Position numbers and translations under genes: made by a program. From JBGTCY01 sp041748615 (GTDB lineage: Bacteria > Bacteroidota > Bacteroidia > Chitinophagales > CAIOSU01), in contig JBGTCY010000314.1 in assembly GCA_041748615.1 (NCBI GenBank), positions 1-5,976 on the forward strand: a DNA stretch of 5,976 nt, in the 5' to 3' direction. Shown here piece by piece: positions 1 to 5,976 of the stretch. Positions within the stretch are counted from its first letter, which is position 1, and each line of letters begins with the position of its first letter. The notes below the pieces were generated by a model. It worked only from the letters and a program-made list of their open reading frames with translations. It was not told the origin of the DNA and did no database searches.

Positions 1-1821
1 ATCAGTAAAGGGGATAAAGTCGCGTTGATTGCCAATAACGGAACGGGTAAATCATCGTTGCTGAAAATTCTTGCCGGAAAAGATACACCTGACAACGGTA
101 CGGTGTTCGTGCGCGATGGATTGAAAACAGGATATCTTGAGCAGGAACCTGCATTTGATGGCGAGCTGAGCATCAATCAGTATATCGAGAGTTCACACAC
201 CCAGGTTTTGGGAGTCATTCGCAAATATGAAAATGCCTTGACGGCACAAACGGAATCTTATAATGAAGTCAATCAAAATGCTTTTGAACTGGCTTCAGCC
301 GACATGGATAAATATGACGCGTGGGATTATGACAGAAGGTTGAAAATGCTGTTGGATAAATTCAATATTACAAATCTTGAACTGCCCATCGGCTTACTTT
401 CCGGAGGACAAAAAAAGAGATTGGCATTAGCGCTTGCTTTGTTGGATAAACCGGATTTGCTGATTCTGGACGAGCCGACCAACCATCTTGACATTGACAT
501 GATTGAGTGGCTGGAAAAATATCTGCAGCAATCCTCCTCCACCTTATTTATGGTGACGCACGACCGGTATTTTTTAGACAGAGTGTGCAATCAGATTTTG
601 GAGTTGAGTGACGGCAAGTTGTATCGCCATAACGGCAATTATGAATATTTTCTGGAAAAGCGGGCGGAACGCGAGGAAGTTTTTAAAACCGAACTCCACA
701 AAGCCGGCAGGATGATGAAATGGGAGTTGGAATGGATGCGCAGAATGCCTAAAGCGCGCACCACAAAATCGAAATCGAGGATTGATGCTTTTTATGATTT
801 AAAAGAAAAAGCATCCGGGAAAAAGACTGAACAGGAATTGAAGCTGGAAGTAAAGATGTCGCGCATTGGCGGTAAAATACTTGAGTTAAAGAAAGTCCAT
901 AAGAGTTATGGCGAATTGAAAATATTGGATGGTTTTGAGCACACCTTCAAAAAGGGAGAACGGATTGGAATTATCGGAAAAAATGGAGTTGGGAAAACAA
1001 CATTCATCAACATCATCACCGGAAAGGAAAAAGCTGATTCGGGAAAAATCAATGTCGGAGAAACCATTGTGTTTGGCATTTATTCGCAGGATGGATTGAA
1101 GCTCAAGGAAGATATGCGCATCATTGATGCGGTGCGAGAACATGCCGAAGTCATTGAAATGAGCGATGGCAGCAAGATTACGGCATCGCAGTTGCTCAAT
1201 CAATTTCAGTTCCCGCCACAGTTGCAGCATACATTCGTTTCCAAGCTGAGTGGTGGTGAGCGCAGAAGGCTGTATCTGCTGACCGTGTTGATTAAAAACC
1301 CCAACTTCCTGATTTTAGACGAACCCACCAACGACCTTGATTTACTCACACTGACAAAGCTGGAGGAGTTTCTTGAAAACTTTGGCGGCTGTCTGCTGAT
1401 TGTTTCTCACGATCGCTATTTCATGGATAAGCTGGTGGATTCGCTTTTTATTTTTGAAGGAGAAGGAAAGGTGCGGGGATTTCTTGGCACTTATTCCGAT
1501 TACAGGATTGAAATCGAGGAAGCGGAAAAGTCAGAGCGTCAGCAGCAGGCCGCTTTGAAAAAAAGTGAAGCGAAAGATAAAACAGATGAAAGGCAGCAGG
1601 AAAAAAAGAAACTCACTTATAAAGAACGGTTAGAATATGCCGCTTTGGAAAAAGAAATTGAAAAGTTAGAAGAAGAAAAAAAATCATTGGAAGCAATGCT
1701 TCAATCTGGTGAACAGGATTATGAAAAACTGCTGATGGTTTCGAAACGCGTCAGTGAAATTATAAAGCTTTTAGAACAGAAAACCAATCGTTGGTTGGAA
1801 TTGACGGAAGCAGGAGAGTGA
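1..1821 (+). CDS. uup: ABC-F family ATPase, Uup-like (5' end cut by window)
   Basis: This is a soluble ABC-F protein with two ATPase domains and no membrane segments. Family members bind the ribosomal E site and relieve stalled or slow translation; E. coli Uup also affects transposon excision. The frame is open from base 1, so the true start lies outside and roughly 25 residues are missing; 606 residues are visible. Numbering from the first visible codon, domain 1 has Walker A ANNGTGKS (11-18), signature LSGGQ (133-137), Walker B LLILDEPTNHLD (from 153) and switch THD (186-188). The inter-domain linker, rich in Arg and Lys, spans about 238-268. Domain 2 has Walker A GKNGVGKTT (326-334), LSGGE (416-420), FLILDEPTNDLD (from 436) and SHD (469-471). 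Both catalytic Glu are present. A charged linker and a C-terminal coiled coil (about 505-606) favour Uup over other ABC-F groups such as EttA. The first Gly of Walker A in domain 1 is Ala. It converges on the antiporter gene. Confidence 0.93.
   Translation: MSKGDKVALIANNGTGKSSLLKILAGKDTPDNGTVFVRDGLKTGYLEQEPAFDGELSINQYIESSHTQVLGVIRKYENALTAQTESYNEVNQNAFELASADMDKYDAWDYDRRLKMLLDKFNITNLELPIGLLSGGQKKRLALALALLDKPDLLILDEPTNHLDIDMIEWLEKYLQQSSSTLFMVTHDRYFLDRVCNQILELSDGKLYRHNGNYEYFLEKRAEREEVFKTELHKAGRMMKWELEWMRRMPKARTTKSKSRIDAFYDLKEKASGKKTEQELKLEVKMSRIGGKILELKKVHKSYGELKILDGFEHTFKKGERIGIIGKNGVGKTTFINIITGKEKADSGKINVGETIVFGIYSQDGLKLKEDMRIIDAVREHAEVIEMSDGSKITASQLLNQFQFPPQLQHTFVSKLSGGERRRLYLLTVLIKNPNFLILDEPTNDLDLLTLTKLEEFLENFGGCLLIVSHDRYFMDKLVDSLFIFEGEGKVRGFLGTYSDYRIEIEEAEKSERQQQAALKKSEAKDKTDERQQEKKKLTYKERLEYAALEKEIEKLEEEKKSLEAMLQSGEQDYEKLLMVSKRVSEIIKLLEQKTNRWLELTEAGE
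1782..1796. repeat. Small perfect inverted repeat near convergent gene ends
   Basis: AACCAA, a 3-nt TCG loop and TTGGTT form a perfect 6-bp inverted repeat inside the last codons of the uup-like gene. Read on the minus strand, it lies about 35 nt past the antiporter stop and is followed by TTCTGTTCT, which is only moderately T-rich. It could be a weak terminator for the antiporter transcript. The stem has just two G-C pairs and the bases also encode Thr-Asn-Arg-Trp-Leu, so chance is a real possibility. Confidence 0.2.
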
Positions 1822-1831
1822 CCTGTCTGTT

Positions 1832-3997
1832 TCATTTTCTCTTAAACAAATTGGCAATCGTACTCCCGATGTCATCGAATTTTTCAAATGGCTCCAGCAC
1901 GGAAATGTTTTTAAGATTTGTGCCGGCATATTCTGCAACGCCAGTCTGCTTTGGATATACAATAATGAAATTATTTCCGCGAAAATATTTGCTCAGGTAG
2001 TTCGGGATTTTCGGCATGTGGTTGTTATAGGACGGATGATTTTTTCTGCTGAGCACAATCCAGAGACAATCATCTTTTTTAAAATCCCTTGAAAGAATCA
2101 AAAAATCATTCCATTCGCTGAATTCGAAAAACAGACACTCAACCGGATGTTTGGCATGCACTTCTTTGATGTAGTTTAATGTTTGCGTAGGTGCATAAAA
2201 AATCAATTGTGCGCCAGTGTTTCTGGCGATGTTCCACACTTTAATCAGCCAAAATGGAAATCCGATTTCTTTTTCCGCGCGGTCAGGTACGATAATCACG
2301 TGGCGCTTGATGGTGGATAAGGGTTGAACGGATTTATAGATGAGCGTAGTGGTGTTACTTTTTGTCAGCAATCCTTCGGTGAGATTTCCAAGAAATGAAT
2401 CAATAAAACTTTTGTTAGCGTGTAATCCTAATATCAGGTCAGTGATTTTATGTTCTTTGATGACACCGGTGATGCCATTCACGATATTCAAATCATAACG
2501 TAAAAGTTGATTTAAATGATTGTCCGTAGCGGATGCTGCTATTGCCGCCCTGTCCAATATTTTTTTTGCTTTATTGTCAGCAGCCGTATCCGACTCGGTA
2601 TCGTCAATCACTTTTAAAGCATACAATCCCTGTTTGTTGCTTTTGGACTTGACTGTCACACTGAGGTTAATCAGTTCATCAGTTGTTTCAATATTGCTGA
2701 TAGGAATCAGGATACGTTCATGATTGTCGGTGTCATTGCCATCAATTTCGGGCGCTTCGCTGAGGGCGATGTTTTGTGCTCCTTTTTGTGCTGAAAAAGT
2801 AGCAATGGTACAGGTGACCAAAATCATTAAAATGCTGCCGTTCAGGACACTGTCATTCAATAGTCGGATTGGTTCACCGGTTTCGGTTTCACCGAGAATG
2901 ATTTTATATCCAATCAACACCGCAGCAAGCGTTGCTGCAGCCTGAGCGTTGCTTAAGCCGAAAATTATTCTGCGCTCGTCAACGGAAAATCTGAAAGTTT
3001 TTTGAGTGAGCCAAGCCGCTGCATATTTTGCTCCGGTAGCAATCACGGTCATCACAATGGCTACTTTGATGGTTTCCCAATCTTTAAAAAAAGCCCTGTA
3101 ATCAATCAGCATCCCCACGCCAATCAGGAAGAAGGGAATAAAGAGCGCGTTACCGGCAAATTCAATCCTGTTCATCAATGGAGAAGTGCGAGGAATCAAA
3201 CGGTTCAATGCCAATCCTGCGAGGAACGCTCCGATGATGGCTTCAATGCCTGCCGCTTCGGCAAGAAACGCTCCGAGAAAAACCATTGCCAATACAAAAA
3301 TGTATTGCGAAATATTATCGTCAAACCGTTTGAAAAACCATCTGCCGATAATCGGAAAAAGCAGCATTACAATCAGCCCGAAAACCAAGATAGAAACGCT
3401 GAGTCTTATCCAGAATTCATTATTGATTTCACCGGTGGACATACCTACGATGACAGCAAGCACCAACAGAGCAAGGGTATCTGTTATCACTGTTCCGCCA
3501 ATTGCCACGCTGACCGCTCTGTTTTTTATGACTCCTAATTTGCTGACTATCGGGTAAGCAATCAGGGTATGCGAAGCAAACATACTTGCCAGCAAGACGG
3601 ATGTGGGAATTGAAAAATTCAAAACATAAATTCCGGCAAATATTCCAAGCCCCATAGGGATGAGAAAAGTATAAATCCCGAAAACAACACCTTTTCCGCT
3701 GTTTTTTTTAAAATCGGCAATGTCAATTTCAAGACCTGCCAAAAACATGATATACAAAAGCCCGACCGTGCCGAAAAGGATGATACTGTCATCGCGCAGC
3801 ATGATATTTAGCGCGTTTGGTCCGATAATCGCGCCAGCGATGATGAGTCCGATGAGATGCGGGATTTTTAATTTATTCAGTAATATCGGGGCGAAAAGGA
3901 TGATGAACAGAATGAGCGCGAAAATCAATACCGGATTTTTCAACGGTAAGGTTGTTTCATAAATATTCATCATGATGAAAAGAGTCGCCTGATGCAT
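1832..3997 (-). CDS. CPA2-type cation:proton antiporter with tandem USP-like tail
   Basis: This is an inner-membrane monovalent cation/H+ exchanger of the CPA2 (Na_H_Exchanger) group, 721 residues. Residues about 20-403 hold roughly 12-13 hydrophobic segments with family motifs: IPHLIGLIIAGAIIGP (45-60), FLAGLEID (85-92), ASHTLIAYP (141-149), IEAIIGAFLAGLALN (251-265). The ion-site helix reads GGTVITDTLALLVLA, with Thr172-Asp173 where NapA/NhaA have Asp-Asp. Lys324 in a later helix (GAKYAAAW) may match the Lys of those proteins. Residues about 428-555 and 565-721 look like two cytoplasmic universal-stress-protein folds, which usually regulate transport. Start: ATG 3997 lies 1 nt after the hisIE stop and follows an A-rich stretch, common before Bacteroidota starts. 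ATGs at 3973 and 3970 (MNIYETTLPL) would remove a short non-conserved-looking extension and remain possible. The ion (Na+ or K+) cannot be told from sequence. It is probably co-transcribed with hisIE. Confidence 0.9.
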   Translation of the reverse strand: MHQATLFIMMNIYETTLPLKNPVLIFALILFIILFAPILLNKLKIPHLIGLIIAGAIIGPNALNIMLRDDSIILFGTVGLLYIMFLAGLEIDIADFKKNSGKGVVFGIYTFLIPMGLGIFAGIYVLNFSIPTSVLLASMFASHTLIAYPIVSKLGVIKNRAVSVAIGGTVITDTLALLVLAVIVGMSTGEINNEFWIRLSVSILVFGLIVMLLFPIIGRWFFKRFDDNISQYIFVLAMVFLGAFLAEAAGIEAIIGAFLAGLALNRLIPRTSPLMNRIEFAGNALFIPFFLIGVGMLIDYRAFFKDWETIKVAIVMTVIATGAKYAAAWLTQKTFRFSVDERRIIFGLSNAQAAATLAAVLIGYKIILGETETGEPIRLLNDSVLNGSILMILVTCTIATFSAQKGAQNIALSEAPEIDGNDTDNHERILIPISNIETTDELINLSVTVKSKSNKQGLYALKVIDDTESDTAADNKAKKILDRAAIAASATDNHLNQLLRYDLNIVNGITGVIKEHKITDLILGLHANKSFIDSFLGNLTEGLLTKSNTTTLIYKSVQPLSTIKRHVIIVPDRAEKEIGFPFWLIKVWNIARNTGAQLIFYAPTQTLNYIKEVHAKHPVECLFFEFSEWNDFLILSRDFKKDDCLWIVLSRKNHPSYNNHMPKIPNYLSKYFRGNNFIIVYPKQTGVAEYAGTNLKNISVLEPFEKFDDIGSTIANLFKRK

Positions 3998-3998
3998 A

Positions 3999-4586
3999 TT
4001 ATTTTTTTCGTTTGCTTAATATTTTTTCAACGTCAGCCATTGAATATCCTTTTTCAGTCAGCAACACCAATAAATGATACAATAAATCAGATGCTTCATT
4101 TAAAAACAACTCCTTATTGTTGTCTTTCGCTTCAATCACTAATTCAACCGCTTCTTCGCCTACTTTCTGCGCAATTTTATTGATTCCTTCCGAAAAAAGT
4201 TTGGTGGTATAAGAACCTTCGACCGGGTGCTGTTTGCGTTGCTGAATGATGTTTTCCAATTCATACAGAAAACCCTTCGTGTGATTTTCATTAAAACAGG
4301 AATTATTTCCGGTATGACAAACCGGACCAGACACTTCGGCTTTAATAAGCAGCGTATCGTTATCACAATCGGGAATGATTTCTTTCACCAAAAGAAAATT
4401 GCCGGAAGTTTCTCCTTTAGTCCAGAGGCGGTTTTTTGTCCGGCTGAAAAAGGTGACTTTGCCTTCTGTTTTTGTTTGATGGAATGCGGTTTCATCCATA
4501 TATCCGAGCATCAAAACCTGACCGGTGAGGTGATGCTGAATGATGGCGGGAATCAACCCGTTTCCTTTTTGAAAATCTAATTGCAT
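3999..4586 (-). CDS. hisIE: Bifunctional phosphoribosyl-AMP cyclohydrolase / phosphoribosyl-ATP pyrophosphatase
   Basis: This cytoplasmic enzyme carries out steps 2 and 3 of histidine synthesis: PR-ATP to PR-AMP plus pyrophosphate (HisE part), then ring opening to ProFAR (HisI part). It has 195 residues, normal for the fused form. The N-terminal cyclohydrolase domain (about 1-115) shows LMLGYMDE (25-32), VTFFSRTKNRLWTKGETSG (44-62), the metal-binding DCDND (73-77) and GPVCHTGNNSCF (87-98). The expected Zn/Mg ligands Cys74, Asp73/75/77, Cys90 and Cys97 are all present. The C-terminal pyrophosphatase domain (about 124-195) shows KVGEEAVELVIEA (141-153) and EASDLLYHLLVLL (164-176). ATG 4586 is chosen because homology begins at MQLDF. 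The frame is open further upstream to 4775, but that stretch lies inside hisF and does not resemble HisI. The first 10 nt overlap the end of hisF, which suggests translational coupling. Confidence 0.96.
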   Translation of the reverse strand: MQLDFQKGNGLIPAIIQHHLTGQVLMLGYMDETAFHQTKTEGKVTFFSRTKNRLWTKGETSGNFLLVKEIIPDCDNDTLLIKAEVSGPVCHTGNNSCFNENHTKGFLYELENIIQQRKQHPVEGSYTTKLFSEGINKIAQKVGEEAVELVIEAKDNNKELFLNEASDLLYHLLVLLTEKGYSMADVEKILSKRKK

Positions 4587-5335
4587 CTGACTGGAATATT
4601 TTGTTGTTGGAGAAAATTTTTGAGTTGAGGGATTAATACTTCTCCGAAATGAAAAATACCCGCTGCGAGCGCGGCATCCGCTTTTCCTTCCCGGAAAATC
4701 GTTGTGAAATGTTCCGGACTTCCAGCGCCTCCGGAAGCAATGACAGGGATATTCACGATTTCGCAGACGCTGCACGTAAGTTCAAGCGCGAAGCCTTGTT
4801 TGGTTCCGTCATGCTGCATGGAGGTCAAAAGAATTTCACCCGCTCCAAGTTGTTCAATTTTTTTCGCCCATTGAAAAACATCTGTATCCGTTGGTTTCCT
4901 GCCGCCATGCGTAAAAACTTTCCACTCGTGATTGATGAGATTCGCATCAATCGCCACTACCACACACTGACTTCCGAAGCGAGCCGCCAACTCACTAATC
5001 AGTTCCGGATGTTGCACCGCTGCCGTATTCACGCTGATTTTATCCGCACCCGCCTGTAAGATGACGGATACATCATCCACCGTGTTGATACCACCTCCCA
5101 CCGTGAAGGGAATATTGATTTCCCGCGCGATACGTTCAACTAACGCGGCTAAGGTTTTTCTTTTTTCCACGGAGGCTGTAATGTCTAAAAACACCAACTC
5201 GTCAGCGCCTTGCTCTACATATTTTTTAGCCAATTCAACGGCATCGCCTGCATCGCGTAAATTAACAAAGTTCACCCCTTTCACGGTGCGTCCGTCTTTC
5301 ACATCAAGGCAGGGGATAATGCGTTTTTTAAGCAT
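4577..5335 (-). CDS. hisF: Imidazole glycerol phosphate synthase, cyclase subunit
   Basis: HisF is the (beta/alpha)8-barrel cyclase that takes ammonia from its partner glutaminase HisH and turns PRFAR into imidazole glycerol phosphate and AICAR, the latter feeding purine synthesis. At 252 residues it is full length. It opens with MLKKRIIPCLDVKDGRTVKG, with catalytic Asp11. The phosphate-binding loop FTVGGGI is at 77-83 and the second catalytic Asp130 is in VVAIDA. HDGTKQGF (175-182, Asp176) and the second phosphate loop IASGGAG (199-205) follow, then ADAALAAGIFHFGE (219-232). The catalytic Asp pair sits at the same numbers as in the well-studied T. maritima HisF, supporting ATG 5335 as the start. 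That ATG follows a T6A6-type run rather than a Shine-Dalgarno sequence. The gene lies 72 bp after hisA and overlaps hisIE by 10 nt. HisH is not in the window and is expected beyond the right edge. Confidence 0.97.
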   Translation of the reverse strand: MLKKRIIPCLDVKDGRTVKGVNFVNLRDAGDAVELAKKYVEQGADELVFLDITASVEKRKTLAALVERIAREINIPFTVGGGINTVDDVSVILQAGADKISVNTAAVQHPELISELAARFGSQCVVVAIDANLINHEWKVFTHGGRKPTDTDVFQWAKKIEQLGAGEILLTSMQHDGTKQGFALELTCSVCEIVNIPVIASGGAGSPEHFTTIFREGKADAALAAGIFHFGEVLIPQLKNFLQQQNIPVRCN

Positions 5336-5407
5336 CTGGTTTTTTTAAAAAAGAGACGAATAATACCAGTACAGACTTTTCATTCATACCTGAAAAATTT
5401 AACTGTT
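5336..5407 (-). other. hisA-hisF intergenic spacer (72 bp)
   Basis: This is the only real gap between genes in the window. It is AT-rich and holds a TTTTTTAAAAAA palindrome at 5341-5352, just before the hisF start on the minus strand. Such A-rich runs often stand in for a Shine-Dalgarno site in Bacteroidota. No clear match to the Bacteroidota promoter pattern (TTTG and TAnnTTTG boxes) was found by eye, nor a stable terminator hairpin. A 19-codon reading frame (5387 down to 5328, MNEKSVLVLF and on) runs through it and ends 8 nt inside hisF. It has no His codons, so it is not a classic his attenuation leader. The hisA and hisF genes are most likely co-transcribed through the spacer. Confidence 0.4.
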
Positions 5408-5976
5408 TCAAAATACTTTCATCAATTCTGACAGTTTGATTTTCCCTTCATAAATCGCTTTCCCGATGATTGCTCCGTCAAGATTTTTTTCTGACAGTTT
5501 TATAATATCATCAAGAGTTGTGATACCTCCGCTGGCAATTAGTTTGATGTCTGGATTTGTTTTTAATATTTTGTCATACAAATCAAATGATGGACCTTCC
5601 AGCATGCCGTCTTTGCCGATGTCGGTACAAATCACATATTCAATTCCCTCTTCACGATATTCAATGATGAATTCCGTGATTTCCTTTTCGGTTTTTTCTT
5701 CCCAGCCGCTGATGGCGATTTTGTTGTCACGGGCATCCGCGCCTAAAATGATTTTTTCCGCACCATATTTTTCTAACCACTCTAAAAACTCTGTTTTGTG
5801 ACTGACCGCAGCGCTACCTACAGTTACCTGCATCGCACCACATTCAAATGCGATGCGCAAATCATCTTCAGAACGAACTCCTCCGCCAAAATCAATTTTG
5901 AGTCCGCTTTTCGCTGCAAGTTTTTCAAGCGTTTTGTGATTGATAATTCGTTTTTCCTTTGCGCCATCCAAATCAA
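5408..5976 (-). CDS. hisA: ProFAR isomerase HisA (5' end cut by window)
   Basis: HisA, phosphoribosylformimino-5-aminoimidazole carboxamide ribotide isomerase, performs an Amadori-type rearrangement of ProFAR to PRFAR, the substrate of HisF. The C-terminal 188 residues are visible. The frame is open to the right edge, where it reads DLDGAKEKRI, a conserved internal HisA segment, so about 50 N-terminal residues (including the first catalytic Asp) lie outside. A TTG at 5971 is in frame but is an internal Leu codon, not the start. Visible signs, counted from the first full codon: IDFGGGVRSEDDL (27-39), IILGADARD (75-83) with the second catalytic Asp near residue 80, the substrate loop TDIGKDGMLEGP (117-128), and the phosphate loop IASGGI (146-151). 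It is related to HisF by ancient duplication, but the GKDGMLEGP loop and the LDGAK segment mark it as HisA. Confidence 0.96.
   Translation of the reverse strand, partial: DLDGAKEKRIINHKTLEKLAAKSGLKIDFGGGVRSEDDLRIAFECGAMQVTVGSAAVSHKTEFLEWLEKYGAEKIILGADARDNKIAISGWEEKTEKEITEFIIEYREEGIEYVICTDIGKDGMLEGPSFDLYDKILKTNPDIKLIASGGITTLDDIIKLSEKNLDGAIIGKAIYEGKIKLSELMKVF

Noticed and set aside
886..1230. 114-codon open frame on the minus strand
   Set aside because: It is antisense to the second ATPase domain of the uup-like gene and is explained by that gene's codon pattern.
3002..3538. 178-codon open frame on the plus strand
   Set aside because: It is antisense to the membrane domain of the antiporter, which has clear family motifs. 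Its composition, rich in His, Gln, Asn and Ser, is what the complement of hydrophobic codons gives.
4587..4775. In-frame 63-codon upstream extension of hisIE
   Set aside because: It lies fully inside hisF in another frame, its Arg/Ser-rich translation does not resemble HisI, and HisI homology begins exactly at the ATG at 4586.
4649..5059. 136-codon open frame on the plus strand
   Set aside because: It is antisense to hisF, whose catalytic residues are all in place, and the translated product shows no recognisable domain.
5336..5369. CTGGT...ACCAG inverted repeat around the hisF start region
   Set aside because: There are only 5 pairs around a 24-nt loop and no extension inwards or outwards, so it is not convincing as a terminator or riboswitch.
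1..5976. Mobile elements, CRISPR arrays, tRNA/rRNA genes, or a new defence-type system
   Set aside because: Nearly every base is taken up by five recognisable genes. No transposase, repeat-spacer pattern, tRNA-like fold or cluster of unknown genes was seen on either strand.

Overview
The window holds five protein genes and very little non-coding DNA. It looks like a chromosomal, housekeeping-type segment from a member of the Bacteroidota. This assignment rests on how the HisF, HisA, HisIE, Uup-like and antiporter proteins read, on the fused hisIE gene following hisA and hisF, and on A-rich rather than clear Shine-Dalgarno sequences before most starts. It is inference from familiarity, not from a database search.

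Layout. Positions 1-1821 (+) carry an ABC-F ATPase of the Uup type that lacks only its N-terminus, cut by the window edge. Its stop lies 10 bp from the stop of a convergent gene at 1832-3997 (-), a CPA2-type cation:proton antiporter with a cytoplasmic tail of two universal-stress-protein-like domains. Upstream of the antiporter and on the same strand is the end of a histidine biosynthesis operon: hisIE (3999-4586), hisF (4577-5335) and hisA (5408 to the right edge, N-terminus missing). Minus-strand transcription would run hisA, hisF, hisIE, antiporter.

How the genes work together. HisIE removes pyrophosphate from phosphoribosyl-ATP and opens its ring. HisA isomerises the resulting ProFAR to PRFAR. 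HisF, with the glutaminase HisH expected just outside the window, converts PRFAR to imidazole glycerol phosphate and AICAR. These are steps 2 to 5 of the pathway. hisF and hisIE overlap by 10 nt, and the antiporter ATG lies 1 nt after the hisIE stop, so the antiporter may be read as the last gene of the his transcript. The Uup-like protein belongs to a separate, opposing transcription unit and acts on ribosomes.

No mobile element, CRISPR array, tRNA, rRNA or clearly new biological system is visible. The points most worth a second look are the his-antiporter coupling, the Thr-Asp ion-site motif of the antiporter, and its degenerate nucleotide-binding tail.
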